Shown: positions 18,454 through 27,382 of the stretch, one piece after another
How the letters are laid out: the number at the start of each line of letters is the position of its first letter
Position numbering within the stretch: the first letter of the stretch is position 1
Source: Chloroflexota bacterium
Lineage (GTDB): Bacteria > Chloroflexota > Anaerolineae > UBA7937 > B3-Chlor
DNA: 62,659 bases
Assembly (NCBI GenBank): GCA_030613785.1
Contig: JAUWLF010000013.1
Coordinates: 1-62,659, forward strand
Direction of reading: 5' to 3'
Position numbers and translations under genes: made by a program
The notes under the pieces: generated by a model
Told to the model about the DNA's origin: nothing
What the model saw: the letters and a program-made list of their open reading frames with translations, nothing else
The model's database searches: none

Positions 18454-18649
18454 TTGATGATGTCTCGATGTGGACCAGTATGATCGAGTGACCCGTGCAG
18501 CGACGGAACGTACCGGATCACAGAAACGGCGCTTGGGGCATCAGGGACAGAGTTGACAAAGAGCCGCAGCCATTATACATCTGACCCTGTTCTCCACCAA
18601 GCGTCTCCATTTCGCAGAGCACGGACCATAGTGGGCGACCCAGTCGCAG

Positions 18650-18730
18650 TTCGCCCGCCGGGCAGGGATGGCCCTGCCGACCACGACCGTGACCTCGTTC
18701 AGTCCAATGCGCAGGTAGGACGGGGGATAC
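18650..18730 (-). repeat. Remnant of the glycoside-hydrolase-like gene's C-terminus
   Basis: On the minus strand this stretch encodes PSYLRIGLNEVTVVVGRAIPAR. It closely matches the end of the protein at 12,314-13,840 (ASYLRVGPNEVTVVVGKAIPAR) at both DNA and protein level. No start, body or matching stop context is present. It lies in the 18,454-18,758 gap, which otherwise shows no gene. Confidence 0.7.
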
Positions 18731-18758
18731 TGCCGCTGTAGCGCACGTGGAGGTGGGG

Positions 18759-20615
18759 TCAAGAGTAGTAGTGCGGGAAGATGTAGCGTACGATGCATAT
18801 CAGGTCAAACAGCAAGAAACCCGCCAAGTAGGCTGCCAGCAGAATGCTAGGTCTGATCTTGGGCATGAGCTGACGCAGGCCGAGTGCGAACAGAGTCGCG
18901 ATGATGATCAGAGCGGGGAACAGGTATCTGCCCTGGGGCTGCCACTGGCGACCTATCATGGGGAGAACGATCTGCAGGATCGCGAGGCAGAAGCCCACAA
19001 GAAACAGAAGAAGAGATCTGGTCCTCCCATCGAGAGCGCCCTCTCTGTCTTTTCTCAACTGCCTGAAGAGCTTCGCGCCCCATAGCGTGAGGCCACCGGC
19101 CGACGCCAGAGTGACTACAGCCAGCAAGAGGTACCACATCGGGTCCAGGGGGAGCATCAGCCAGCCGAAGTTGGCCCAGAAGCCAGCAAAGGTCAGCAGG
19201 CTATAGAGAAGATACCTTCCAAGTGAAGGAGCATCGTAGCTTCGGGGATCAAGAAGGTGTCTCAACGATACGTATCTGGTGAGGCCTTCGAGGCGAGGTC
19301 GCACTCGCAGTGCCGCAACTTCCGCGGAGCCGTTGCGTAGCAGATTCGAGCCCTCGTCGCCTATCTCCAGGAGGATCACATCGTCAAAGTACAGATCACC
19401 TGTCCGTTCGGCCGAGCGCGCACCGGAACTCAATACTACCCTGAGGGACTTGGCATGAGCGGAGACAGTATGGGTTATAGTCCGACGCATCCAGGTTTCT
19501 GTTGCTTTGAAGATCTCCAGCGTTCTCACGTCGCTGTCCGCGACGAGGAGGGATCCCCTGCGATTCCCACCAGTGGCCTTGAGCCAGACCTCAAGGGTCA
19601 CCGTCTTGCCGCGAAGCTCCCGTACTGTGTTGAAAGGAAGGGGTTGCATCAGTCTTCCATCACCCAGGTGCAGGGAGTGGCTGCCGGACAAAGCCAATGA
19701 ATGGCTTCTCGTGTCCGCGGAGGGCTCTGGCAGCTCGACCCAATCTGCGGCGTCTCTCCCTCGCCAGGTGAACATCACCGCGAGAAGCAACGTCATCAAG
19801 ACGCAACAGGTTCCGATGAAGCACTTGTGGCCCTCTCGGAGATGGCGGGGTCGGCCCCAGAGAGAAATGGGGATGGCGACCACGACCAATGGCACAGTGA
19901 AAAGGGCCGTTTTTTTGGCGAGGACCGATAGGAGCGTAAGACCGCAGATGAGCAGCAGTGAGGGCCAGGAGATCCCACTTCTGACCACCCGGACCACTTG
20001 CCAGAGGAGCAATGAGACGGCTAGGACGGCCAGGATGTCGTTGTTGGCGGAAGCTCCGATGAAGGTGAACATGGGCAGAAACGTGATGAAGGTGGAAATG
20101 GCGATGATCATGAAGAGATCCTCGGGGAACAAGTCCTCGGCGACCAGGTAGGACACGACGACCGTTGCACTGCCGAGGAGCACTGAGAACCAGCGCATGA
20201 GGTACAGTTGAACCAGGACATCTTGGGCGCCGGTGAGCGTGAAGAGGAAAGCTGGGATCAGGTAGTAGAGAGGACTTTCATCGCCAAATCGCGTGCCTGA
20301 GCGCTTCAGGAGAGGATCATCGAAAAACGACTCGGGCACTGTCTCTGGTTCTTCCCGCCCCACATACCTCCAGAAGTCGAACTCCTTCATGGAGCGCAGT
20401 ATCTGCCGCTGCAAGTCTGGGGAGCTGTCCGCTCCGCCCAGCAACCACCGTTTCCCCGCTAGTTGGACCGCATACTCCACGTGACGTGGCTCATCCGGGG
20501 CTTGCCAGGGAGGAATGAGAATGCTGTAGAAGAGCCCTCTGGCGAGGTTGAGGGAGAACAGAGCGATAAGAACAGCGAACCGACGGCGGCCAAGAATGCG
20601 CGGGAATCTGGTCAT
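18759..20615 (-). CDS. DUF2142-like GT-C membrane protein with an inserted beta-sandwich
   Basis: A 618-residue multi-pass protein. The first helix (FAVLIALFSLNLARGLFYS) is followed by PPWQAPDEPRHVEYAVQLA, with the acidic pair of the first outer loop seen in DUF2142/GT-C proteins. About eight helices reach residue 290. Residues 300-440 form an extracytoplasmic beta-rich insert resembling a carbohydrate-binding jelly roll (SHSLALSGSHSLHLGDG to DLYFDDVILLEIGD and NLLRNGSAE). The remaining helices and a short tail follow. It is probably a glycosyltransferase or a partner in surface glycan assembly. The ATG at 20,615 is chosen over an upstream start that adds unlikely residues. It is the third gene of the minus-strand operon that starts with the Wzz-like gene. 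Confidence 0.7.
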   Translation of the reverse strand: MTRFPRILGRRRFAVLIALFSLNLARGLFYSILIPPWQAPDEPRHVEYAVQLAGKRWLLGGADSSPDLQRQILRSMKEFDFWRYVGREEPETVPESFFDDPLLKRSGTRFGDESPLYYLIPAFLFTLTGAQDVLVQLYLMRWFSVLLGSATVVVSYLVAEDLFPEDLFMIIAISTFITFLPMFTFIGASANNDILAVLAVSLLLWQVVRVVRSGISWPSLLLICGLTLLSVLAKKTALFTVPLVVVAIPISLWGRPRHLREGHKCFIGTCCVLMTLLLAVMFTWRGRDAADWVELPEPSADTRSHSLALSGSHSLHLGDGRLMQPLPFNTVRELRGKTVTLEVWLKATGGNRRGSLLVADSDVRTLEIFKATETWMRRTITHTVSAHAKSLRVVLSSGARSAERTGDLYFDDVILLEIGDEGSNLLRNGSAEVAALRVRPRLEGLTRYVSLRHLLDPRSYDAPSLGRYLLYSLLTFAGFWANFGWLMLPLDPMWYLLLAVVTLASAGGLTLWGAKLFRQLRKDREGALDGRTRSLLLFLVGFCLAILQIVLPMIGRQWQPQGRYLFPALIIIATLFALGLRQLMPKIRPSILLAAYLAGFLLFDLICIVRYIFPHYYS

Positions 20616-20701
20616 CTGTCGCGAAGAATCGTGGCACAAAAAGACCGGCTGGAGAGCGTGCCTAGGCCCAGAACTCACAGCCGGATAGCTTTGCTACACC
20701 A

Positions 20702-23014
20702 TCACTGTAGCACCAGAGGCACCAAGATGCGGTGGCTTCGTGATAGCATTTCGAATGCGCCGATCTCAATCTGGCCGCTGGGGACCCGGTTTCCGTCAGC
20801 ATCAACGACAGGAAGCCGCTGCATGGTCTCCAGCAGGTAGACCCCTGTCAGAACAGTGTAGTTCCCATGGCCTAGCTTGGCGGGCAGAGCGAAGGAGTGA
20901 TTGTCCTCGACAATCTCGCCTTCTCGCCAGAAGGAGGTTGGGTAATGACCTTGGCGCGGCTGGCTATCATCTTGCGCCACAATCTGCCCCTGCTCGTCAA
21001 CTATATGAGCGAAGATGGAGTAATCCTTTTCCATGCCGGTCAGGGCCTGCCAGTAGAGTGTCAGACGCACATATCCAGCGCTGAGCATCTGCTCATCGAT
21101 CCCATATCCTACTAGTGCCATTCGATTCCCCAGTTCGTAGTACAAGGGGTGCGGGATTGCGTAGTCGGTGGGCTGCGCCGATGCCACAGGAAGACCTCCG
21201 AGGATGGCAGCACGAGCCACTGGCTCTCCTAGGGGGTTCAAGACCGGTAGGTGCTCCCCTTCGGGGTACGTATACAGGGCCAGGTAGATGCGCGCCAGGC
21301 TGGGTGTGGGGAACCTACGACCCACTCGTACCTGATAGGAATCCGCAATGATCTCGCCCGCTTTCCAGAGGGAGGTGGCGTAGTTGCCATGCCCTGGATA
21401 GGCTGCCACCTGGCCGTAGGTTTTGTCGTCTGGACCCAGGATGCTGAGACCGACGGTATAGTCCTCCTCCATCTCAGCCAGACCACGCCAATAGAGAGTT
21501 ATGGAGACGAACTCCCCCGCATTCACACGGTCTGCGTCGACGTCGTAGCCCAGCAGTTCTATCTTGCTCCCAAAGTTGATGGTCAGAGGGTTCGAAATAG
21601 CTAGGGCTTCCGCAGACGAAAAGATGGGGGGTCTGGCATAGGCCGGCAGAATGTAGCGGAAGGGGGCGATCACGCCTAGGAGGAACATGGTCAGACCGGC
21701 CAGTAGAATCGGTGTGTGACCGAGACTGCGGGGTGTGAGGCGGACTATTCCCAGCGAGAGCAGCACGCTCACCGCTGATATCGCGGGCAAAGCGTAGCGT
21801 CCCCGGAGTACGGGATCGTGGACAGCCAGCGTGCGATAGATCGCCAAAGCCAATAGCGACAGGAAACTGAGAATGAGCACCAGGGCGCTGGCTTTGACGG
21901 CTGGGGTCGCCTTCCCGAGTAGAAACAGTGCGAAGCCTGAGAGGCCAGCCAGACAAAGGACAGCCAGTGTCTGATAGACCCACGGTTCAGCGCTGATGTT
22001 GCCCCAACCGAAAGTCGCCCAGAAGGAGGTGTAGAAGTATCGTAGGGCCTGAGGGAGCAGACTCCAATCTGCGCTTCCCATGGCTGCCAACGGATCTCTG
22101 ATGTCTTGGAGAAATCGGGCGAAGATTTTGGCGGAGCGCGTCGTTGGCGTGCCAAACAGGGCCACGCTGCGGAAGAACCACCAACTGTAGACCAGCGCCA
22201 CGCCTAACAAGAGGAGGGATACTCCTCCCAGGGATAGGGCCAGTGATCCCTTGAGTCTCAGAAGCCCCGCTGTGGTAAGGCCGATAACAACAAGCACTAC
22301 GGGTAACAAGGCCAAGGCGTTGTTCTTGGACAGCAGGGCCAGGCCCGTAAAAGCTCCCAAGGCGAATAAGTCCCTCAGTCTTGGGGTGTGGATGATCGCT
22401 TTGACTGAGAAGAGCAGCGTCAGCGAAAAGAACAAGGTTACAAGCAAGTCATTGTTGATCACACCGCTCATGAAGAGAAACCCAGGAGAGAAGGCGTTGA
22501 TCGCCATGGCTCCCAGAGCTACATCTACCCTGTCAGGGAAGAGTCGCCGCCCCAGCAAGTAGGTGACGGCGACGACCAGTGTGCCGATGAGAGTAGTAAC
22601 CAGTCTCGCCAGGTGAACGGCGAGGACGGTGCCCTGGTAAGGGAAGGCTTCTGCACCGGAGTGGACGAAGCGGTTAACACCCCCCTCCATGATCCCTGTG
22701 GGAGCATACGGGTTCTCCGCTGGCTGCAAACCGTCGCTCGTGTCCACCCAAAAGGTAGCCACGGCGGCGAGGATGTAATACAGGGGAGGATGGGTCAACT
22801 CATCCAGGGGGGAGGCGGAATCCCCAGGCCCGGGAAGGGAGAGATTGCTGACTAGAAACCTGACGTGATTGTAGTGGCCCAGCTCATCAGGTCCTTCCCA
22901 AATGGGCGTGGCAAGACTGTAGACCGTGGCCAAGACGAAGTGGGCCACCAAGATGGAGACCACCAGCCAATGCCAGTCGCTGCGAAGCCAGAGGAGAACC
23001 CCGTGTTCTTTCAT
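20702..23014 (-). CDS. GT-C-type membrane protein with two C-terminal beta-sandwich modules
   Basis: A 770-residue protein. Residues 1-470 form about twelve membrane helices. The first outer loop reads TPIWEGPDELGHYNHVRFL, an acidic E..DE arrangement typical of DUF2142/ArnT-like GT-C enzymes, and LLSKNNALALLPVV lies in the middle. After residue 490 come two copies of a beta-sandwich module of about 130 residues. Each has the pattern SITLYWRGL or RLTLYWQAL, then E.DY...., GQ..A....GHGNYATSLW or GHYPTSFW, GE.I.D.Y and YLALYTYPEGE or TGVYLLETMQ. Such modules are common at the ends of Chloroflexota GT39-like proteins and face outwards. The substrate is unknown. It lies 125 bases after the Wzz-like gene and 86 before the next GT-C gene, all on the minus strand. 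Confidence 0.75.
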   Translation of the reverse strand: MKEHGVLLWLRSDWHWLVVSILVAHFVLATVYSLATPIWEGPDELGHYNHVRFLVSNLSLPGPGDSASPLDELTHPPLYYILAAVATFWVDTSDGLQPAENPYAPTGIMEGGVNRFVHSGAEAFPYQGTVLAVHLARLVTTLIGTLVVAVTYLLGRRLFPDRVDVALGAMAINAFSPGFLFMSGVINNDLLVTLFFSLTLLFSVKAIIHTPRLRDLFALGAFTGLALLSKNNALALLPVVLVVIGLTTAGLLRLKGSLALSLGGVSLLLLGVALVYSWWFFRSVALFGTPTTRSAKIFARFLQDIRDPLAAMGSADWSLLPQALRYFYTSFWATFGWGNISAEPWVYQTLAVLCLAGLSGFALFLLGKATPAVKASALVLILSFLSLLALAIYRTLAVHDPVLRGRYALPAISAVSVLLSLGIVRLTPRSLGHTPILLAGLTMFLLGVIAPFRYILPAYARPPIFSSAEALAISNPLTINFGSKIELLGYDVDADRVNAGEFVSITLYWRGLAEMEEDYTVGLSILGPDDKTYGQVAAYPGHGNYATSLWKAGEIIADSYQVRVGRRFPTPSLARIYLALYTYPEGEHLPVLNPLGEPVARAAILGGLPVASAQPTDYAIPHPLYYELGNRMALVGYGIDEQMLSAGYVRLTLYWQALTGMEKDYSIFAHIVDEQGQIVAQDDSQPRQGHYPTSFWREGEIVEDNHSFALPAKLGHGNYTVLTGVYLLETMQRLPVVDADGNRVPSGQIEIGAFEMLSRSHRILVPLVLQ

Positions 23015-23139
23015 CCCATAGACGAAGCGAAGCCCGCTTCAACCGAGAGATCGGCAGGCTTCAGCATGGATGTGACCCACACCAGGCTCTGTAGGCGGGA
23101 AACCTGGTGACCAAGCACTGTCGTTCAGGCCGGAGTCCG

Positions 23140-24297
23140 TCAGGCCCTCTTTCTAGTCTGCTCGAAGTACTCGAGGGCGAAGGCAGCTAGAACCCCGCCC
23201 GCGAGCCCCAGCGCGGCACCCACTATCACGTTCAACTTCGAGTCGGGCCCCACCAGTGTGGCCTTGGTGGCTGGACTGAGTATCTCAGTTCTGGTACGGA
23301 AGAGTTGGGATTCCCGAACCTTGTTGGTGAGAGCTGTGTAGGCCCCCTCAGCCAGGTCCCGGGCTCTGACCAGACGCTCGAGTTCAAGCTGATCTTGGCC
23401 CAGTTCCTCTTGCAGTTGCTCCACCCCGAGAGTCAGATCGTCAACGACATCGGAGATGATCTGTTCCTCGGTGTTCAGCAGTCCGACGACCGTGTGCAGA
23501 TCCTCTTGCTCTTTGAGCAACTCGACCGACAATTGGCCTCTGTCAACTATGGCCGGCGTGTTGAGAAGCTGTAGTGGAAGATCCCCCACGCCACCACCGG
23601 TATCAGCGGCCAGTTGAGCTTTCTCTATCAGCAGAAGAAGGTTGTCACGCGCTTGGCGGTGAAGGGCCAACTGGCCGGACTTGTTCTCGAGTTCCAGAAC
23701 TCGCGCACCGAAGAGGCTCAGGACAAGATCGTCTGTGGGGTATTCCACCAAACCCAAGCCGGTCTCCTGCCTGAAGGCGGTGAGTTGCTCTTCCGCCGAT
23801 CCCAGGTACTGCTCGACGGTCTCGAGTTGGGTACTCCAACCAGGGTCCAGGATGCGGACAGTTTCCACGTATTGCTCGGCCCAAGTGTTGGCTATGAGGG
23901 TGGCCTTGCTCGGATCGTTGGCTTGAACCTGAAGGCGGAACACTGAGGGGTTGTCTTTGTCTTCCCGGAGGGTGACCGTACGCTTGAGCGCGCCGGAGGC
24001 CTTCTCCTGGGGGGAAAGACTGGATCCCAAGGCTGCGATGACCTTGTTCTCCACAGTCTCTGTTCTCACTAGGTTGGGATACAGTTTCGCCACGGTACGG
24101 TCCATTGAGATCAGCCGGGGGATATCCCAGTACTCATAACTGTGCTCCACGAGAGTGGTGGTGGCTTGATAGGTAGAGTCCTGCATGAAGCTGACCACCG
24201 CGGCGACTATCGTGGCGGCGAGGAAGACCACAAGCACAGCTTTCCAGTGCTTGAGCACAACGTCAATCTGGTACTGTAGATCAAGCTCCATCTCCAT
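23140..24297 (-). CDS. Wzz-type chain-length determinant / polysaccharide co-polymerase
   Basis: A 385-residue protein of the Wzz family. It has a short cytoplasmic N-terminus (MEMELDLQYQIDVVLKHW), a first helix (AVLVVFLAATIVAAVVSF), a long outer domain with extended coiled-coil helices (residues 170-340, rich in Glu/Leu/Gln), and a second helix at the C-terminus (VIVGAALGLAGGVLAAFALEYFEQTRKRA is the region). The typical Pro-rich motif before the second helix is reduced to SPATKATLVGPDSK. There is no cytoplasmic kinase domain, so it is a Wzz rather than a BY-kinase fusion. It controls polymer length in surface polysaccharide export. It is the first gene of an operon with the two downstream GT-C proteins, driven by the promoter at 24,374-24,403. 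Confidence 0.85.
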   Translation of the reverse strand: MEMELDLQYQIDVVLKHWKAVLVVFLAATIVAAVVSFMQDSTYQATTTLVEHSYEYWDIPRLISMDRTVAKLYPNLVRTETVENKVIAALGSSLSPQEKASGALKRTVTLREDKDNPSVFRLQVQANDPSKATLIANTWAEQYVETVRILDPGWSTQLETVEQYLGSAEEQLTAFRQETGLGLVEYPTDDLVLSLFGARVLELENKSGQLALHRQARDNLLLLIEKAQLAADTGGGVGDLPLQLLNTPAIVDRGQLSVELLKEQEDLHTVVGLLNTEEQIISDVVDDLTLGVEQLQEELGQDQLELERLVRARDLAEGAYTALTNKVRESQLFRTRTEILSPATKATLVGPDSKLNVIVGAALGLAGGVLAAFALEYFEQTRKRA

Positions 24298-24373
24298 GGC
24301 GGTCGTCTCTCCCTAGGACATCCTTGCGACAGGATGCCGACTACGCAGCACCGTCGAACAGATTAACGTCGTG

Positions 24374-24403
24374 ATTATACGCTGTTTGGCGTCGCACGAC
24401 CAA
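24374..24403 (-). promoter_or_regulatory. Promoter of the Wzz/GT-C operon
   Basis: On the minus strand TTGGTC (24,403-24,398) and TATAAT (24,379-24,374) are separated by 18 bases. The transcript would start near 24,367, about 70 bases before the ATG at 24,297. Confidence 0.6.
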
Positions 24404-24687
24404 TCGATGCCAGGTTCAAGATGTGAGCAGTCCATACTGGGTCATCGGGATCGCTGGTCAGGCCCCCGGTTAGTTCGACCCCCGCCCGGTGGCTAGCGTC
24501 AATCTTACTTAGGCTAGCGACCCCATCTTGTCAGGCCCTGGAGCATCAGCGATGGCTCGGGGGAGGGAATCACCCTGCGATGAGCAATAGACCCGGACGC
24601 CGATAGTTCTTGGCTGCCGGTCGATCCACCGCGAACCGGTCACACTCTGGATCAGTGCTCCGTCTTGGGCCTAAGGTGCTGGAGCTG
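24404..24687. other. Intergenic stretch between two divergent promoters
   Basis: About 285 bases between the Wzz operon promoter and the divergent LysM-gene promoter. No gene, repeat or RNA fold is apparent by eye. It may hold operator sites shared by the two promoters. Confidence 0.4.
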
Positions 24688-24717
24688 TTGACCTTGTCGG
24701 ACCAGCCGTGGTATAAT
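24688..24717 (+). promoter_or_regulatory. Strong promoter for the LysM stalk-protein gene
   Basis: TTGACC (24,688-24,693) and a perfect TATAAT (24,712-24,717) are spaced by 18 bases. The start would be near 24,724, with the ribosome-binding AGAGAGGTAGAGAG just before the ATG at 24,747. Confidence 0.7.
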
Positions 24718-24746
24718 CGGTACAATCAAAGAAGAGAGGTAGAGAG

Positions 24747-25370
24747 ATGCGATCATCCGGCCTGTTGAACAGCATCTGGACTATCCTGAGGAGCAGAAGC
24801 CGTGAGATAGCTTTGGTCATAGTTCTAGTGTTGATCAACTATCTCATCTTCAGCCGTTTGGGACTCATGGTGTTGAGAAGTCGGCAACCTACTCCGACTG
24901 CGACCAGGACGCCCAAGCCCACCTTCACCCCCAACGACGTCGTTTTGACAACACCGACTTCGCCGTTGGAGCCGAGCGTCACCGCAGAACCGACCTCCCC
25001 GCCTTCGCCTATCGCTGGCACCCACGTTGTGCAGGCTGGCGAAACTCTGAGCGGGATAGCAGCTATGTACGGGACGACTGTTGACGCCATTGTACAGGCA
25101 AACAACTTGACGGATGCCGATGCCCTAAGTGAAGGACAGGAGCTGATCATACCGTCGTCCGCGGCCTCAATACCTACAGCGGCGGCGACGGCGGCGTCGG
25201 TGTCTACTCCCTCGTCTTCCGTTGGTCAGCGCATCCATGTAGTGCAAGCGGGGGAGACTCTGAGCGAGATTGCCCGCACGTATGGCGTTACCACAGAGGC
25301 GATCGTTCAGGCCAACGGTCTGGACAACCCCAATGCCATCTCTTTGGGCCAGGCGCTGGTGATACCCTGA
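24747..25370 (+). CDS. Membrane-anchored protein with a Thr/Pro stalk and two LysM domains
   Basis: A 207-residue protein with its N-terminus inside. A membrane helix at residues 18-42 (EIALVIVLVLINYLIFSRLGL) is followed by a Thr/Pro-rich stalk (residues 48-90) and two LysM domains. LysM 1 (about 92-137) starts THVVQAGETLSGIAAMYGT and LysM 2 (about 163-207) starts IHVVQAGETLSEIARTYGV. Both contain the following IVQANNL or IVQANGL element and end in ALVIP-like strands. LysM binds N-acetylglucosamine-containing glycans, usually peptidoglycan, so the protein probably links membrane and wall. It has its own promoter and is followed 46 bases later by another stalk protein. Confidence 0.85.
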   Translation: MRSSGLLNSIWTILRSRSREIALVIVLVLINYLIFSRLGLMVLRSRQPTPTATRTPKPTFTPNDVVLTTPTSPLEPSVTAEPTSPPSPIAGTHVVQAGETLSGIAAMYGTTVDAIVQANNLTDADALSEGQELIIPSSAASIPTAAATAASVSTPSSSVGQRIHVVQAGETLSEIARTYGVTTEAIVQANGLDNPNAISLGQALVIP

Positions 25371-25416
25371 GTTTCCTGGTCGAGCAAGCACTGCTGCCAC
25401 GAGAAAGGAGTGAGGA

Positions 25417-26196
25417 ATGAAGCTGAGATACCTGGTCATTCTGGGGGTTCTGGTCTTCCTTAACGGGTTCGTCTTCACCGTGCTGTTTCTGATGTTCTCG
25501 AGGGAGATGGCCAGCCCTGCGCCTACCGAGACGGCGACTGTGGTGCCGACGATGGAGGCGACCTTGACTTCCACGCCGCTGGGGCCTACACCCACGGATA
25601 CGCCTCAGCCCACTCACACCTATACACCTGAGCCCATGCCCACCAACACCATCGTCATTGTTCCTCCTACGGTTACGCACACCAACACACCGGTGCCGCC
25701 AACTTCGACTCCGCTCCCGCCGACAGCCACTTTCACACCGGGCGGGCCGACCGAGACAGTGCCTCCGCCGACGGCCCCCCCGACTACTCCGGTGCCTGAA
25801 CCCCCGTCTACGCCGCCGATGCCGCCGACGGTGGGAGGTTGGGATTTCGTGTACGTGGAGGGAAGTGTGATCGCACAGCTCAACTGCGGGTCCGTGTATC
25901 TGCACGGCAAGATCACGGGGATAGGGGGAGAGCCGGTGGATGGCAGGACTGTACGATTACGTTGGTGGGACAATACCGCCTTCAACGTGAGTGGGTCAGC
26001 AGGAGGGCATGACCCCGGTACATGGGGCTTCTCGCCCTTGTCTCAGGAGCAGTTCCATTCGCATCAACCGTTCATCGTCGACATTGTGGAGAGCGAAGCC
26101 AATCCTGTGCCCATATCAAACGAGGCGCACATAGGGTTCACGGATTGCAGCGTGGCGGGGCAGTTCACGAACATCACCTTTGCCTACGCCCAATAG
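25417..26196 (+). CDS. Stalk protein with a C-terminal beta domain
   Basis: A 259-residue single-pass protein. A helix at residues 5-27 (YLVILGVLVFLNGFVFTVLFLMF) is followed by a Thr/Pro-rich stalk of about 105 residues (TP, TPT and PPT units) and a compact C-terminal domain (about 143-259). The domain starts GWDFVYVEGSVIAQLNCGS and contains GKITGIGGEPVDGRTVRLRWWD and IGFTDCSVAGQFTNI. The two cysteines could form a disulphide outside the cell. The GxPVxGxxVRL pattern resembles carboxypeptidase-regulatory or transthyretin-like beta-sandwich domains. The start has AAAGGAG upstream. It probably shares a transcript with the LysM gene. The function is unknown; a surface scaffold is likely. Confidence 0.7.
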   Translation: MKLRYLVILGVLVFLNGFVFTVLFLMFSREMASPAPTETATVVPTMEATLTSTPLGPTPTDTPQPTHTYTPEPMPTNTIVIVPPTVTHTNTPVPPTSTPLPPTATFTPGGPTETVPPPTAPPTTPVPEPPSTPPMPPTVGGWDFVYVEGSVIAQLNCGSVYLHGKITGIGGEPVDGRTVRLRWWDNTAFNVSGSAGGHDPGTWGFSPLSQEQFHSHQPFIVDIVESEANPVPISNEAHIGFTDCSVAGQFTNITFAYAQ

Positions 26197-26272
26197 TATC
26201 GACCGGAGGTCTGTGTTAGGGGACCTCAGGTTCAAGGTGCGGCGGCCGTAGCCGAGGATTTGTCCGAGTTCT

Positions 26273-27283
26273 TCAAGCTACGATGGGGATGGCTCGTCGA
26301 CAGACGGGGCACCTGGAATCCTGGAGGCTGTTCTTCACAACGGTGAGCCCATACCGGTCGATGAGCAACTCCGCACAGTGGGGACAATAGGTGTTCTCCA
26401 GACGGTGGCCCAGCACGTTGCCTAGATAGACGAAGTCCAGCCCCTCTCGCTTGCCGATGCGCCACCCTCTCTCCAGTGCGCTCAAGGGGGTAGGGGGCGC
26501 GTGGAAGCGGTAGGCCGGACAATAGCCGGTGATGTGCCAGGGCGTTTCATCGCCCAGTTCATCGCGAATCCTCCTGGCGATGCCCTGTAGTGATTCATCA
26601 TCGTGGTTCACGCCGGGGATGACCAAGGTGGTGATCTCCAGATGGATCCCCTTATCCTTGGCGTGGCGGCAATTGCGCCACACTTTCTCCACGTCGACCC
26701 CCTGGCAGTGTTTCTTCACCGCGTCCGCGCCTCCCTTGAGATCCACATTCATGGCGTCCAGCCCGGCCCCGATGAGCAGATCCAACGCCTGTTGGGTCAT
26801 GTAGCCGTTGGTGACGTAGGTGTTGTACAGTCCCCGCTCGCGGGCCAGGCGGAACACATCCAGTGACCACTCCAGGGAGAGAGTTGGCTCGTTGAGACTG
26901 ATGGACGTGCCCTGGCAGTCCGTGTTCAAGGTCATGGTGACGATCTCCTCGGCGGACACGTAGCGACCCTTGCGGGGAGGCGATTTGCTGATGTCCCAGT
27001 TCTGGCACCAGGGACAGCCGAAGTTGCAGCTCCAACTTCCCGCTGTGAGGGCCACAGTGCCGGGCTGGAAGTGATAGAGTGGTTTCTTCTCGATGGGGTT
27101 GGCCGACAGGGAGGACACATTGCCATAGAGCAGGGTGACTAGTTGACCATCAATGTTGGTCCGCGTTCGGCACCAGCCCGATGCGCCCTCTGTCAAGAGG
27201 CAGCGCCGTTCGCAGGTCAGGCAGCGCACCTTGTCACCGACCTTCTCCTGCAGGAGAGCTATCTTGACGAATGGATCCTTCAT
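26273..27283 (-). CDS. amrS: AmmeMemoRadiSam-type radical SAM enzyme (AmrS-like)
   Basis: A 336-residue radical SAM protein. Before the core are CLTCERRCLLTEGASGWCRTR, an extra cysteine set typical of AmrS. The SAM iron-sulphur motif is CNFGCPWCQNW (CX3CX2C), preceded by the W-S loop. The barrel carries SLNEPTLSLEWSLD and LDAMNVDLKGG, and a zinc-ribbon-like C-terminus holds CPHC and CPVC. These match the radical SAM member of the AMMECR1/Memo/RadiSam trio. The partner genes are not in the window, and the reaction is not established for this protein. The ATG at 27,283 is chosen because the family starts close to MKDPFVKIALLQE. It is flanked by stalk-protein genes without obvious functional connection. 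Confidence 0.85.
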   Translation of the reverse strand: MKDPFVKIALLQEKVGDKVRCLTCERRCLLTEGASGWCRTRTNIDGQLVTLLYGNVSSLSANPIEKKPLYHFQPGTVALTAGSWSCNFGCPWCQNWDISKSPPRKGRYVSAEEIVTMTLNTDCQGTSISLNEPTLSLEWSLDVFRLARERGLYNTYVTNGYMTQQALDLLIGAGLDAMNVDLKGGADAVKKHCQGVDVEKVWRNCRHAKDKGIHLEITTLVIPGVNHDDESLQGIARRIRDELGDETPWHITGYCPAYRFHAPPTPLSALERGWRIGKREGLDFVYLGNVLGHRLENTYCPHCAELLIDRYGLTVVKNSLQDSRCPVCRRAIPIVA

Positions 27284-27382
27284 GGGTGTGACACGGGAGC
27301 GCGATGGGCCCCCTGGGATACACGCTCTAGACCTAGGAGCCAGCCGCTCGTGGGATTCCAACCATTGGGCAAAGGGCGTCCG

